Shown in pieces: positions 27,482 to 36,663 of a stretch of 64,000 nt of DNA (the stretch's first letter is position 1; every line of letters starts with the position of its first letter). Where the stretch lies: assembly GCF_014638995.1 (NCBI RefSeq), contig NZ_BMFR01000001.1, positions 124,001 through 188,000 on the forward strand. Reading direction: 5' to 3'. Position numbers and translations under genes: made by a program. The notes beneath the pieces were generated by a model. It saw nothing but the letters and a program-made list of their open reading frames with translations, ran no database searches and was not told where the DNA came from. The DNA comes from Virgibacillus oceani. Its GTDB lineage: Bacteria; Bacillota; Bacilli; Bacillales; Amphibacillaceae.

Positions 27482-28828
27482 ATGAAATTTATAGGGAACA
27501 TATTGCCTGTTGACGGGTACTATATTTTGCAAAAAGGATATATGCCAGAAGGTTATGCAAAATCGTTAACGCATTTATACCAGCCGTTAATCGGAATAAA
27601 TGCTATTTCCTTATACCAAACTCTTTTGCATGAATTAGATTTGCAACAAGAGTCTGAACCACAAACACATCATACATTAATGAATTATTTAAATTTGCCA
27701 TTAGATGACATATACCGAGCAAGAATTAAGCTTGAAGGAATTGGGCTATTAAAGACGTATGAATATAAAACAGACAAAAATGACGTTTATACGTATGAAT
27801 TAATTAGTCCTTTTGCACCTCATGGGTTTTTTAAAGATGCTATGCTATCACAATTACTTTACCACCATGTTGGACAAGACAAGTTTGAAATGCTGAAAAA
27901 CAATTATGTTCATACTATCGATACCCAAAAAGGGAATAATATAACTGCTTCGTTTAGCGACGTTTTTCATACATTTCAACCACAATTCGAAGATGCCGAA
28001 CAAATAGAATCTGATACGGAAAAAGATATTGTATCACTAAATTTTTCCTGGATGAAACAAATGCTGAAGCAGCGTATGATTCCTGAGAAAGATATTTTGA
28101 CAGCAGAAAATAAAAAATTGTTGACTCAAATGATGGTGTTATATGATCTTGCATCTTATGAAATAGAAAAAGCCGTAATGTGGGCATTGACAGCAGAGAA
28201 TACCCTTGATGCTGATGAATTTAAAAATGCTTGCCATGATCTGTTTAAAGCGAACCATAATCAGGATGTTGTTAAATTAATCGATAAACAGCAAAATCTA
28301 GCAAACAGGGAGACTAATTATAAACCAACATCTAAAGAAGAACATTTAATATATGAACTGCAAACTATTTCACCGAAACAATTGCTAGAGGATCTATCCA
28401 GTGGAAATAGGGCTTCAGAGCAGGATTTAAAGGTTATCCGTGAGGTAATGACAAATCAAGGTTTACCGTCACCAGTTATGAATGTTTTAATTCATTACGT
28501 GCTGCTGCAATCCAATATGAAGCTTTCCAAAGCCTACATGGATAAAATTGCCAGCCATTGGTCGCGAGCTAATTTAAAAACCGCTAAAGAGGCTATGGCA
28601 TTTGCAAAAGCGGAAAAAAACCGCTATAAAAATCCCGCCTCGAATAAGCAAATTTACCGGAAACCTTCTTCTAATGAGGTTGTTCCAGATTGGTTTAAAG
28701 ATCGGAAAAAGAAACCACAGGAGACACCGAAAAAAACGACAATTGATGCAGATAAAGAAAAAGAGGAAATTGCAGAGCTCTTACGTGAATTTACTAGCAA
28801 TAACAAAAATAATCATTTGCAAGGATGA
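27482..28828 (+). CDS. dnaB: Replication initiation/membrane attachment protein DnaB
   Basis: 448 residues. Bacillus DnaB (not the helicase) remodels origin DNA with DnaD and helps DnaI load the DnaC helicase. N-terminal DnaB/D domain (about 1-130, starting MKFIGNILPVDGYY) and a second DnaD-like helical domain with YxxxIxxxW-type sequence near residues 380-410 (YMDKIASHWSRANLKTAKEA), then a charged Lys-rich tail. ATG 27482 is preferred over the upstream start at 27458 because GGGAAGG is well placed. Followed by dnaI four bases later. Confidence 0.92.
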   Translation: MKFIGNILPVDGYYILQKGYMPEGYAKSLTHLYQPLIGINAISLYQTLLHELDLQQESEPQTHHTLMNYLNLPLDDIYRARIKLEGIGLLKTYEYKTDKNDVYTYELISPFAPHGFFKDAMLSQLLYHHVGQDKFEMLKNNYVHTIDTQKGNNITASFSDVFHTFQPQFEDAEQIESDTEKDIVSLNFSWMKQMLKQRMIPEKDILTAENKKLLTQMMVLYDLASYEIEKAVMWALTAENTLDADEFKNACHDLFKANHNQDVVKLIDKQQNLANRETNYKPTSKEEHLIYELQTISPKQLLEDLSSGNRASEQDLKVIREVMTNQGLPSPVMNVLIHYVLLQSNMKLSKAYMDKIASHWSRANLKTAKEAMAFAKAEKNRYKNPASNKQIYRKPSSNEVVPDWFKDRKKKPQETPKKTTIDADKEKEEIAELLREFTSNNKNNHLQG

Positions 28829-28832
28829 TTTC

Positions 28833-29768
28833 ATGGAACCTATTCAATCTGCTTTAAAAAAGTGGATGCAAAGTAATGAAAGCTTTAAAGAAAAATATGT
28901 GAAAATAAAAGAGGAAGTTCTCCAAGACCCCGAGATACGTGAATTTATTTCATTGAACCCACAATTTTCACAACCAGAAATAGACAAGAATCTGATTAAA
29001 TTATATGAATATAAAACACAATCGAAACAATGCGATAAATGCTCGTCATTAAATGGATGCGTCAATATGATTAAGGGGTACTCCCCCGTTTTGAAAACAG
29101 ATAATAATGAAATTAATATTATATATGAAAAGTGCCATAATAAGGTAATATATGAGAAACAAAAAGAGCAGCAAAGTTTAATTCAAAGTCTGTATATGCC
29201 CAAAGAAATCCTCGAAGCATCAGTTGATGAATTTGACCAAGATCCAGAAAATAGAGCGAATGCTATAAGAGAAACCATTGCCTTCTTGAACAAAGCAAAT
29301 TCATCTATGCCTCCAAGGGGGATTTATTTTCATGGACCTTTTGGTGTTGGGAAAACGTATTTCTTAGGTGCTATCGCAAATCAATTAAAAAAAATGAACA
29401 TATCATCTATGCTTATTTATATGCCTGAATTTGTTCGAGAAATGAAAGGTTCAATTAAAGATGATTCTATAAATGATAAAATAGATTATTTTAAGAAGGC
29501 AGATGTGCTTATGCTGGATGATATAGGTGCAGAATCTCAATCAGCATGGTTCCGGGATGAAATATTAGGATCTATTTTACAGTATCGAATGATGGAACGT
29601 TTACCGGTTTTCTTTACTTCAAATTATAGTTTGGAACAACTTGAAAGCCAGCTGTCAACATCCAATCGTGGTGGAATCGAAACCGTAAAGGCCGGCCGGA
29701 TTATTGAGCGGATTAAACAAGTCAGCAACGAAATTTCAATGACCGGAGAAAACAGACGAGGAATTTAA
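28833..29768 (+). CDS. dnaI: Primosomal protein DnaI, helicase loader
   Basis: 311 residues, equal to B. subtilis DnaI. N-terminal zinc-binding domain (Cys cluster CDKCSSLNGC near residues 68-77, plus a later Cys-His) contacts the DnaC helicase; the C-terminal AAA+ domain has Walker A HGPFGVGKTY near residue 168, Walker B LMLDDIG, and sensor TSNYS. ATG 28833 after AAGGATG. The longer frame upstream overlaps dnaB and is not the gene. Ends with a very strong palindromic terminator. Confidence 0.96.
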   Translation: MEPIQSALKKWMQSNESFKEKYVKIKEEVLQDPEIREFISLNPQFSQPEIDKNLIKLYEYKTQSKQCDKCSSLNGCVNMIKGYSPVLKTDNNEINIIYEKCHNKVIYEKQKEQQSLIQSLYMPKEILEASVDEFDQDPENRANAIRETIAFLNKANSSMPPRGIYFHGPFGVGKTYFLGAIANQLKKMNISSMLIYMPEFVREMKGSIKDDSINDKIDYFKKADVLMLDDIGAESQSAWFRDEILGSILQYRMMERLPVFFTSNYSLEQLESQLSTSNRGGIETVKAGRIIERIKQVSNEISMTGENRRGI

Positions 29769-29770
29769 TG

Positions 29771-29808
29771 AAACTAACATTATGGTATATACCATAATGT
29801 TAGTTTTT
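29771..29808. terminator. 36-bp perfect palindrome terminator after dnaI
   Basis: The 18 bases 29771-29788 are the exact reverse complement of 29789-29806, with no separate spacer. The right arm ends in a T-run (29804-29808). It will terminate on the plus strand and, with the A-run on the other side, probably also on the minus strand. Confidence 0.85.
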
Positions 29809-29854
29809 AATATCACCCCGAAAATTAATATAGTTACTAGTTTTACGGGTTTAT

Positions 29855-29883
29855 ACATTTTTTTATGTATTTGTCCATATAAT
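29855..29883 (+). promoter_or_regulatory. Possible sigma-E promoter of ytxC
   Basis: CATATAAT (29876-29883) resembles the sigma-E -10 CATACAMT (7 of 8) and ACATTTT (29855-29861), 14 bases upstream, is a weak match to the -35. It is 31 bases before ytxC. Confidence 0.35.
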
Positions 29884-29914
29884 GTAACAGTTTGGTCTTG
29901 GGTGAGGGTGATGT

Positions 29915-30769
29915 TTGTTGCTGGAGGTATATTTTAGTTCTGACAAGGAAGTAATTACTTTTTGTGAGCATTTGTTTCGTTATAACAAACAAATTGAATT
30001 GCATTGGAAAACGGATAAAGATTGGGGGAATAAACTGCAGCTCGATTATAATTTGCCTGACAATGAAACAATGGAAACAATTGCACGATCCATGGTTGAT
30101 GTATTCAGATTACATCGATTAACAGACATGATAAAAAGCATTATTGAAGATTACTACTATTATTCAAACACAGATGAAATGGAACGAATTATGGATTTAA
30201 CAAACTGGATATTTTCCGGTGAGGATGATGACAGCATACAGGTTAGGAAAAACGAGGATCCGAGTCAGTTGTTACTATCATTATTTATTGCTAATATCAA
30301 AAACACTTCTACAATTCATTACGATTCAATTGTGAAGTTCCGCTTAAAAGCCTTTAAGGATCAGCTAATCCATTATGTAGGACTCGCCATTGACGAGTTT
30401 AAACGTGAAGAGGACCACCAAGCTTTTGTTAATACGTTGCGTGATTATATAGCAAAAAAAGAATCCGGTTTTCCTATTATTCATGTATTGCAGGGGAGTA
30501 CGTTTTCCTTTTTTAGAGGCAATGGAAAACGATTCTCTAAAATGGAGTTGCGTATGATCATGCAGCAGGAGCCTTTGTATATTGTTGGATTAGATGAAAA
30601 TGAATTAAATTTGGCACCTTTAGTTGCGATGGCACCAAAGAAAATAAAGATTTATGGTGATCATCCTTCTGAACCAAAAACATTAACGGTTATCAATGTT
30701 TTTGAGGAGAAAGTAGAGTTTGAACCATATCATAAATTTCCATTTCCATTTTATTTAAAAAATAAATAA
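29915..30769 (+). CDS. ytxC: Sporulation protein YtxC
   Basis: 284 residues, mostly helical and charged, no membrane span. The position between dnaI and thrS and the length match YtxC, a protein of unknown biochemical role conserved in endospore formers. Start is a TTG at 29915, seven bases after GAGG; a second TTG at 29918 is possible. A sigma-E-like promoter precedes it. No recognised catalytic motif. Confidence 0.82.
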   Translation: MLLEVYFSSDKEVITFCEHLFRYNKQIELHWKTDKDWGNKLQLDYNLPDNETMETIARSMVDVFRLHRLTDMIKSIIEDYYYYSNTDEMERIMDLTNWIFSGEDDDSIQVRKNEDPSQLLLSLFIANIKNTSTIHYDSIVKFRLKAFKDQLIHYVGLAIDEFKREEDHQAFVNTLRDYIAKKESGFPIIHVLQGSTFSFFRGNGKRFSKMELRMIMQQEPLYIVGLDENELNLAPLVAMAPKKIKIYGDHPSEPKTLTVINVFEEKVEFEPYHKFPFPFYLKNK

Positions 30770-30843
30770 TAAAAGGCTTGATTTTCTCATAAGCTAAAGC
30801 TATAATACGATTTATATCAAATTTTTTATTTGAAGTAATGATA

Positions 30844-30872
30844 AGGACACGATCATTTGGTATTTGTATAAA
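30844..30872 (+). promoter_or_regulatory. Sigma-A promoter of the thrS leader
   Basis: -35 AGGACA (30844-30849), 17-base spacer, -10 TATAAA (30867-30872), followed at once by the T-box stem I. Confidence 0.6.
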
Positions 30873-30878
30873 ATAGAG

Positions 30879-31077
30879 AAGGGAGTCATTGGCTGGAAAC
30901 TTCCATGTACAAACAAATGATTACCCCCTTTGAACTCTGTTATTGAAATGAAGTAAATAGCAGCGTATCATCTGCGTTAAAGATTAATGAAGCCGTAATT
31001 TATTTACGGGAATTAGGGTGGAACCACGTGACCAACGCTCGTCCCTTTGCAAATGTGCAGAGGGATGGGCGTTTTTT
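30879..31077 (+). ncRNA. T-box leader (threonine) of thrS
   Basis: Conserved T-box AGGGTGGAACCACG at 31015-31028, followed by a terminator stem from AACGCTCGTCCC (31034 on) against GGGATGGGCGTT and a T-run to 31077. ACC (30923-30925), a Thr codon, lies where the stem I specifier is expected. Uncharged tRNA-Thr should stabilise the antiterminator and allow thrS transcription. The left boundary is approximate. Confidence 0.92.
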
Positions 31078-31100
31078 AATTTAAAAAGGAGTGAGGCACA

Positions 31101-33047
31101 ATGGCAGCAGAAATTTCAATAGAATTTCCAGATGGAGCTAAAAAGCAATTCCCAGCAGGAACTACAGGAGAAGAGATAGCAGGGACAATCTCATCAGGTT
31201 TAAAAAAGCAAGCATTAGCAATAAAGCTGGATGGTGAGCTTATAGATCTGCGCGAGGGGCTAACAGTAGGCGGGAAAATTGAGATTATTACGTATAAGAA
31301 TCAAGAGGGAATTGAAGTTGTCCGCCATTCAACAGCACATTTAATGGCACAAGCAATTAAACGCCTATATAAAAATGTGAAATTTGGTGTGGGTCCAGTT
31401 ATTGAGGAAGGTTTTTATTACGATATGGATTTGGATCAATCAATAACACCTGAAGATCTTCCGAAGATTGAGAAAGAAATGAAGCGGATTGTAGATGAAA
31501 ATTTAGAAATAAAACGTATTGAAGTTACACGTCAAGAAGCCAAGGATATGTTCCGTGAAATAGGCGATGATCTTAAACTTGAATTGATAGATGCAATTCC
31601 AGAAAACGAACAGGTAACTATCTACAAGCAAGGGGAATTTTTTGACCTGTGCCGTGGAATTCATGTTCCTTCTACAAGTAAACTAAAAGCTTTTAAACTG
31701 CTTAGTATCTCTGGGGCATACTGGCGTGGAGATAGCAATAATCAGCAGCTGCAGCGTATTTATGGAACTGCATTTGAAAAACAAAGCCAAGTAGAAGAAT
31801 ACTTACGCATCTTGGAGGAGCGTAAAGAACGTGATCATCGCAAGCTTGGTAAAGAACTGGATATATTTACTGTTTCCCAAAAAGTTGGGCAAGGTCTTCC
31901 ATTGTGGTTGCCAAAAGGTGCAACAATTCGCCGTATAATTGAACGTTACATTGTAGATCTGGAAGAACGCTTAGGCTATAACCATGTCTATACTCCAGTT
32001 TTAGGAAGTGTGGATTTATATAAAACAAGTGGGCATTTAGACCATTATGAAGAAGATATGTTCCCTAGAATGAAAATGGACAATGAAGAGTTAGTATTAC
32101 GACCTATGAACTGTCCGCATCATATGATGGTTTATAAAAATCAACTTTACAGCTATCGCAATCTACCTGTACGTATTGCGGAACTTGGAACAATGCATAG
32201 ATATGAAATGTCAGGAGCCTTGGCAGGGCTGCAGCGTGTTCGTGCAATGACATTAAATGATGCTCATATATTTGCTAGGCCCGATCAACTAAAAGATGAA
32301 TTTATCCGTGTTGTAAAATTGGTTCAACAAGTTTATAAGGACTTTGGCATTGAGGAATATTACTTCCGCCTTTCATATCGTGATCCAGAAGATAAAGAGA
32401 AATATATTGATAATGATGAAATGTGGGAAAAAGCACAGGCAATGCTGAAGGAAACAATGGAGGATATGAATGTTGACTATGTGGAAGCAGAAGGGGAAGC
32501 AGCGTTTTACGGTCCTAAGCTGGATGTGCAAGTAAAAACAGCACTAGGAAAGGATGAGACATTGTCAACTGTTCAGATAGATTATCAGGCAGCAGAGCGA
32601 TTTGACCTATCCTATATTGGTGAGGATGGTAAAGAGCATAGACCTGTTATTATTCATCGTGGTGTTGTTTCAACAATGGAACGTTTTGTGGCATTTTTAT
32701 TGGAAGAATACAAAGGGGCATTTCCAACATGGTTAGCACCTGTTCAAGTAAAAGTTATTCCAGTATCCCCTCAGGTACATTTAGACTATGCGAAGGATGT
32801 AGCCGATAAACTCAGACTTAGCGGTATTCGTGTTGAAGTGGATGAGCGTGATGAGAAAATCGGATATAAAATTCGTGAAGCACAGACACAAAAAGTTCCA
32901 TTCTCATTAGTACTTGGTGATAATGAAATCGAAGAAAATGCTGTTAATGTAAGAAGATATAGTGAAAAGCAATCAGAAACATTGGCCTATGAAGACTTTG
33001 AACAGTTAATTGCACAGGAAATTGCGGATAGAACATTGCGGAATTAA
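31101..33047 (+). CDS. thrS: Threonyl-tRNA synthetase
   Basis: 648 residues. Order: TGS domain (1-62), editing/SAD domain with [14 protein letters not shown] and a Cys-x-x-x-His (CRGIH), class II catalytic core with motif 2 and zinc ligands ([21 protein letters not shown]), [11 protein letters not shown] motif 3 region, and C-terminal anticodon-binding domain. Charges tRNA-Thr and edits Ser. ATG 31101 after AAAGGAGTGAG. Controlled by the T-box just upstream. Confidence 0.97.
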   Translation: MAAEISIEFPDGAKKQFPAGTTGEEIAGTISSGLKKQALAIKLDGELIDLREGLTVGGKIEIITYKNQEGIEVVRHSTAHLMAQAIKRLYKNVKFGVGPVIEEGFYYDMDLDQSITPEDLPKIEKEMKRIVDENLEIKRIEVTRQEAKDMFREIGDDLKLELIDAIPENEQVTIYKQGEFFDLCRGIHVPSTSKLKAFKLLSISGAYWRGDSNNQQLQRIYGTAFEKQSQVEEYLRILEERKERDHRKLGKELDIFTVSQKVGQGLPLWLPKGATIRRIIERYIVDLEERLGYNHVYTPVLGSVDLYKTSGHLDHYEEDMFPRMKMDNEELVLRPMNCPHHMMVYKNQLYSYRNLPVRIAELGTMHRYEMSGALAGLQRVRAMTLNDAHIFARPDQLKDEFIRVVKLVQQVYKDFGIEEYYFRLSYRDPEDKEKYIDNDEMWEKAQAMLKETMEDMNVDYVEAEGEAAFYGPKLDVQVKTALGKDETLSTVQIDYQAAERFDLSYIGEDGKEHRPVIIHRGVVSTMERFVAFLLEEYKGAFPTWLAPVQVKVIPVSPQVHLDYAKDVADKLRLSGIRVEVDERDEKIGYKIREAQTQKVPFSLVLGDNEIEENAVNVRRYSEKQSETLAYEDFEQLIAQEIADRTLRN

Positions 33048-33138
33048 CGTTTCCTACCCAAGGGGCATTTCTTTATACTTATTTCATAAGTATATAATAC
33101 AAAGGAAGATTGTCTAGTATAAGCGAAAAGAAAGCTTG

Positions 33139-33167
33139 TTGACAGTCTAAAAGATACATGTTATTCT
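33139..33167 (+). promoter_or_regulatory. Sigma-A promoter of infC-rpmI-rplT
   Basis: Perfect -35 TTGACA (33139-33144), 17-base spacer, -10 TATTCT (33162-33167). An 8-bp A/T stem hairpin (33075-33093) upstream is a weak thrS end signal. Confidence 0.8.
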
Positions 33168-33173
33168 ATATGA

Positions 33174-33314
33174 GTTGAATAAATCTAAATGATCTGAGAC
33201 AAGTAGAAGCACCCGCTTCTCACCTGATCGACGCATAATGCAGTTGACTGGTTTTTTACTTCTTTAATAGACTATTGGAGACGTGTGGGTGCATCTTTGT
33301 ACCTACACTTTTTT
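33174..33314 (+). ncRNA. L20 leader/attenuator of infC operon
   Basis: The leader contains the AGAAGCACCCGCTTCTCACC element that I associate with the Bacillus L20 leader. A terminator pairs GTGTGGGT (33283-33290) with ACCTACAC (33301-33308) and is followed by six T. GCACCCGC (33209-33216) can instead pair with GTGGGTGC (33285-33292), which breaks the terminator. In B. subtilis L20 binding favours termination, giving feedback control. Confidence 0.82.
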
Positions 33315-33387
33315 AATGATTAATATAAACTTGTCAATGACAGATCAGCAAACAATTTATTGAAAATAATTTTGGAGGTGGCTGGCT

Positions 33388-33903
33388 ATTAGCAAAGATA
33401 TGAATGTTAATGAAAAAATTCGTGCTAGAGAAGTACGTCTTATCGATTCAAATGGTGATCAGCTTGGAGTAAAATCCCGCAATGAAGCATTGGATATTGC
33501 TCAAACCAGAAACTTGGATTTAGTTTTAGTTGCACCGAATGCGAAACCACCAGTATGCCGAATTATGGATTACGGTAAATATCGCTACGAGCAGCAGAAA
33601 AAGGAAAAAGAAGCACGTAAGAAACAAAAAATCATTAACGTGAAGGAAGTTCGCTTCACACCTGGAATTGGCGAGCACGATTTTAATACAAAATTAAAGA
33701 ACGCCAGAAAATTCCTTGAAAAAGGTGATAAGGTAAAAGCTTCGGTTCGTTTCCGCGGACGTGCAATTACTCATAAAGAGCTTGGTCAGGAAGTTTTAGA
33801 CCGTCTAGCTGAAGAAGTGAAAGATATTTCAGCAATTGAGTCTAAGGCTAAAATGGAAGGCCGTAATATGTTTATGATGCTTGCTCCATTAAACGAAAAA
33901 TAA
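33388..33903 (+). CDS. infC: Translation initiation factor IF-3, ATT start
   Basis: 171 residues from ATT at 33388 (reads Ile-Ser-Lys-Asp-Met-Asn-Val-Asn-Glu). GGAGGTG (33374-33380) is 7 bases from ATT but 19 from the first ATG (33400). AUU starts are known for infC and allow autoregulation by IF-3, which discriminates against non-canonical starts. N-terminal domain [17 protein letters not shown], linker rich in Lys/Glu, C-terminal domain with [13 protein letters not shown]. First gene of infC-rpmI-rplT. Confidence 0.93.
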   Translation: MSKDMNVNEKIRAREVRLIDSNGDQLGVKSRNEALDIAQTRNLDLVLVAPNAKPPVCRIMDYGKYRYEQQKKEKEARKKQKIINVKEVRFTPGIGEHDFNTKLKNARKFLEKGDKVKASVRFRGRAITHKELGQEVLDRLAEEVKDISAIESKAKMEGRNMFMMLAPLNEK

Positions 33904-33941
33904 TTAAAGAATTTATTGATGCTTACAAGGAGGAAATCAAC

Positions 33942-34136
33942 ATGCCTAAAATGAAAACCCATAAAGGTTCTCAAAAACGCTTTAAAAGAACTGGTTCTGG
34001 AAAACTGAAACGCTCACATGCTTATACAAGCCATATGTTCGCAAATAAATCTCAAAAACAAAAACGTAAATTACGTAAATCTGCATTGGTATCCGCAGGG
34101 GATTACAAACGTATTAAAGCAATGCTTCCTAAATAA
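33942..34136 (+). CDS. rpmI: Ribosomal protein L35
   Basis: 64 residues, very basic, with [21 protein letters not shown] start typical of bL35 ([17 protein letters not shown]) and [26 protein letters not shown]. Second gene of the infC operon, 38 bases after infC. Part of the large ribosomal subunit. Confidence 0.96.
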   Translation: MPKMKTHKGSQKRFKRTGSGKLKRSHAYTSHMFANKSQKQKRKLRKSALVSAGDYKRIKAMLPK

Positions 34137-34200
34137 TAGGAGACTAATTAATTTATCAATGGAAAATATAGATTTTGATTTGTATTAGGAGGGAATTAAT

Positions 34201-34557
34201 ATGCCACGTGTAAAAGGTGGAACAGTTACGCGCAGACGTCGTAAACGCGTACTAAAACTAGCAAAAGGTTATTATGGTTCAAAAAGAACGTTATTTAAGA
34301 CAGCTAAACAACAGGTAATGAAGTCAGGTCAGTATGCTTATCGTGACCGCAGACAGAAAAAACGCGATTTCCGCAAACTTTGGATTACCCGTATTAATGC
34401 TGCAGCGCGCATGCAGGACATTTCATATAGCAAATTAATGCACGGCTTAAAGGTTGCAGGGATTGAAGTAAACCGTAAAATGCTGTCAGATCTTGCTATC
34501 AATGATGAAAAAGCATTTGCACAATTAGCAGATAAGGCAAAAGCAGCACTTAAATAA
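34201..34557 (+). CDS. rplT: Ribosomal protein L20
   Basis: 118 residues, basic; [24 protein letters not shown]-terminal tail ([18 protein letters not shown]) and globular domain [20 protein letters not shown]. Binds 23S rRNA early in assembly and, by analogy with Bacillus, represses its own operon through the L20 leader. SD AGGAGGG. Followed by a strong hairpin. Confidence 0.97.
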   Translation: MPRVKGGTVTRRRRKRVLKLAKGYYGSKRTLFKTAKQQVMKSGQYAYRDRRQKKRDFRKLWITRINAAARMQDISYSKLMHGLKVAGIEVNRKMLSDLAINDEKAFAQLADKAKAALK

Positions 34558-34571
34558 AATGATAGAATATT

Positions 34572-34610
34572 AAAAGGTCAAATCCAATTATTGCAGGGAT
34601 TTGACCTTTT
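34572..34610 (+). terminator. Terminator after rplT
   Basis: AAAAGGTCAAATCC (34572-34585) pairs perfectly with GGATTTGACCTTTT (34597-34610), 11-base loop. Confidence 0.85.
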
Positions 34611-34630
34611 AATCTTACAGGGGAGAAGAA

Positions 34631-34903
34631 ATGGACGAAACTATAATTTTAGCGTACATAATTGGCATTAATATTGGTGGGTTTATATTGATGGGGTTAG
34701 ATAAGCAAAGAGCTAAAAAACGGGCATGGCGTATATCGGAAAAAACGCTGTGGATCACTGCAATTCTAGGAGGCGGCATTGGATCATTTTTAGGGATGCA
34801 AGTATTTCGCCATAAAACAAAACACGCGCTCTTTCGGATAGGAATGCCAATATTAATAATTGTTCAGCTTGTTTTATGGATATATATTTCTTTTGTGTCA
34901 TAA
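34631..34903 (+). CDS. ysdA: DUF1294 membrane protein YsdA
   Basis: 90 residues with three hydrophobic segments (about 4-22, 38-58, 70-88) and the family core DKQRAKKRAWRISEKTLW followed by GGGIGSFLGMQVFRHKTKH. DUF1294 proteins are small inner-membrane proteins of unknown function; B. subtilis ysdA lies at the same place after rplT. SD GGGGAGAAG before ATG 34631. Confidence 0.85.
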   Translation: MDETIILAYIIGINIGGFILMGLDKQRAKKRAWRISEKTLWITAILGGGIGSFLGMQVFRHKTKHALFRIGMPILIIVQLVLWIYISFVS

Positions 34904-34967
34904 AGGCTCGTCTTATGTCATATACATGTACTATAAGAACGAATACGCATCTTGAAGGGGGTTAGTT

Positions 34968-35546
34968 ATGGAGCTGTTTGGTAATTATCTTATGACGATT
35001 ATCGAAACAGGCGGATTATTTGCACCTATCTTATTTATTAGCTTTCATTTGCTAAGACCATTATTCTTTCTCCCTGTTGTGTTTATTTGCATTTCTGGTG
35101 GAATTTTATTTGGGGCAGTAGCTGGAACAGTATATTCGATTATTGGCATTACATTATCCAGTATTATCTTTTATGGAATCATTCGTTTTATGCCAAAGAC
35201 ATTTAACAAACTGGTTAATATGAAACAAAAAATTATTGGGAAACACTCCCAATTTACAACATCCCAAATAGCTGTCTTAAGACTTGTTCCATTTATTCAC
35301 TTTCATTTATTATCATTATGCTTAATTCAGATCTCAGAAGGATTTAAAGATTACACTAAATCATCTTTTCTATCCAATATTCCATTAGCATTTGTTTATA
35401 CTTCAATCGGTAAATGGATTTCAAATTTATCCCCTTTATATATCTTCGTCTTTTTAATCGCGTTACTTCCGCTTATATATTTACTAAGAAGAAAGGAAAT
35501 AATTATTAAATGGCAGGATTTTTTTCACGTAGGTGCACAACAGTAG
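34968..35546 (+). CDS. TVP38/TMEM64 (VTT domain) membrane protein
   Basis: 192 residues with about five membrane segments. The VTT/DedA-like core is seen in LPVVFICISGGILFGAVAGTVYSIIG (CISGGILFGAVAGT) with a following re-entrant type segment and an Arg-Leu-Val-Pro (LRLVPF) motif. Family members move or distribute lipids or undecaprenyl phosphate across the membrane; specific role here is unknown. SD GAAGGGGG before ATG 34968. Followed by a terminator. Confidence 0.8.
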   Translation: MELFGNYLMTIIETGGLFAPILFISFHLLRPLFFLPVVFICISGGILFGAVAGTVYSIIGITLSSIIFYGIIRFMPKTFNKLVNMKQKIIGKHSQFTTSQIAVLRLVPFIHFHLLSLCLIQISEGFKDYTKSSFLSNIPLAFVYTSIGKWISNLSPLYIFVFLIALLPLIYLLRRKEIIIKWQDFFHVGAQQ

Positions 35547-35574
35547 GCTCACCCTTTTACGGGTGGAGCCTTTT
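35546..35574 (+). terminator. Terminator after the VTT gene
   Basis: GGCTCACCC (35546-35554), loop TTTTAC, GGGTGGAGCC (35561-35570) with one bulge, then TTTT. Confidence 0.8.
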
Positions 35575-35599
35575 CATTAGCTGGTTATTTCAGAATAAT

Positions 35600-35995
35600 T
35601 TATTCCTTAACTGGTGTAAGTATTAATTTGTTTATTGGATGTTTCCATTCAATTTTCGCGTATGGATAGCGAATTAAAAGCTCTTTTTCCAGAAAGTATA
35701 GATCATCTCTCGTTATTCCGCGCAAATCATCAGGCTCAGGAGTATAGACGTGAATATTGACTACTTCGAACGAATCTTCTGTAGTACCGACATATTTTTC
35801 CCCTTCAAATAGACAGCCTTTATAAACGAATTGTACGTTTTTTTTACTGTTTTGCAATTCATCCAATAAAAAGAATTCATCCCTTGTTTTTGCAATTCTT
35901 AGTTTCCGCATGGGGTTTCGGTAGTATTGGTAAACCGTATACATGAGGAGAGCTATTGCAATGAGAATTAGAATCCTGAATAAAATCACAATCAT
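35600..35995 (-). CDS. ysdB: Sigma-W pathway protein YsdB
   Basis: 131 residues: one N-terminal membrane helix (about 3-22), then a cytosolic domain (RNPMRKLRIAKTRDEFFLLDEL onward; quoted RNPMRKLRIAKTRDEFFLLD). It matches YsdB, a B. subtilis protein reported to be needed for full sigma-W activity after regulated proteolysis of the anti-sigma factor. A textbook sigma-W promoter lies just upstream (36029-36054), consistent with the regulon. SD AGGGAG before ATG. Leftward, opposite to its neighbours. Confidence 0.85.
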   Translation of the reverse strand: MIVILFRILILIAIALLMYTVYQYYRNPMRKLRIAKTRDEFFLLDELQNSKKNVQFVYKGCLFEGEKYVGTTEDSFEVVNIHVYTPEPDDLRGITRDDLYFLEKELLIRYPYAKIEWKHPINKLILTPVKE

Positions 35996-36028
35996 ATAAA
36001 CCGCTCCCTGAACGTTATTATCTTCTTG

Positions 36029-36054
36029 TACGTTCTAGAAATCATAAGGTTTCA
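36029..36054 (-). promoter_or_regulatory. Sigma-W (ECF) promoter of ysdB
   Basis: On the minus strand TGAAAC (36054-36049), exactly 16 bases, then CGTA (36032-36029). This is the full sigma-W consensus. It lies 34 bases upstream of the ysdB ATG. Confidence 0.88.
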
Positions 36055-36099
36055 ATTATTATGTTACAATCATAATAAAAGAAAAAAGGAGTAAAATAA

Positions 36100-36585
36100 A
36101 TGAACTGGAAGAAGTTATTTTCCATGCAAAAACAATTGGACAAGTATATTGAAAATAATCAAGGTGTAACAGGGGAAAATTTATTTGAAGAAAAATATCT
36201 TGCGCTGCTAGTCGAATTGGGAGAACTTGCAAACGAAACACGGTGTTTTAAATTTTGGAGCAGTAAACCGAAGAGTGATCAGGAGGTTATCTTGGCAGAA
36301 TATGTTGATGGGGTACATTTTATTTTATCTTTAGGGTTAGACAAAGGGCATATCTGCCATACAAAATCTTCAAATGCCACTATTAATACGGAAACTGAGC
36401 AGTTCAATCATGTTTTTGATATGTGTGCTGCCTATAAACATGATCCATCACAATCAAATTACGAAAAAATGTTTAACAGTTACATTCAGCTTGGAAACCT
36501 TCTTGGATTTGATGAAAATGCGGTATACCGCGCGTACATCCAGAAAAATGAAATTAATTATGAACGCCAGGATGAAGGTTATTAA
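36100..36585 (+). CDS. Dimeric dUTPase (all-alpha NTP-PPase family)
   Basis: 161 residues, all-helical. The metal site motif ELGELANETRCFKFWS with a second acidic EYVDGVHFILSLGL is typical of dUTPase_2/MazG-like dimeric dUTPases, which hydrolyse dUTP (and dUDP) to dUMP, keeping uracil out of DNA. SD AAAAAGGAG before ATG 36100. Family members also occur on phages, but base use here is like the neighbours, so no transfer is evident. Confidence 0.85.
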   Translation: MNWKKLFSMQKQLDKYIENNQGVTGENLFEEKYLALLVELGELANETRCFKFWSSKPKSDQEVILAEYVDGVHFILSLGLDKGHICHTKSSNATINTETEQFNHVFDMCAAYKHDPSQSNYEKMFNSYIQLGNLLGFDENAVYRAYIQKNEINYERQDEGY

Positions 36586-36663
36586 AGCAGAATTATTTTG
36601 TTATTTCCTGCAATAAAGTTATAATAATAAGTGTATTAGGAAAAAAGGAGGATTTACGTACAT

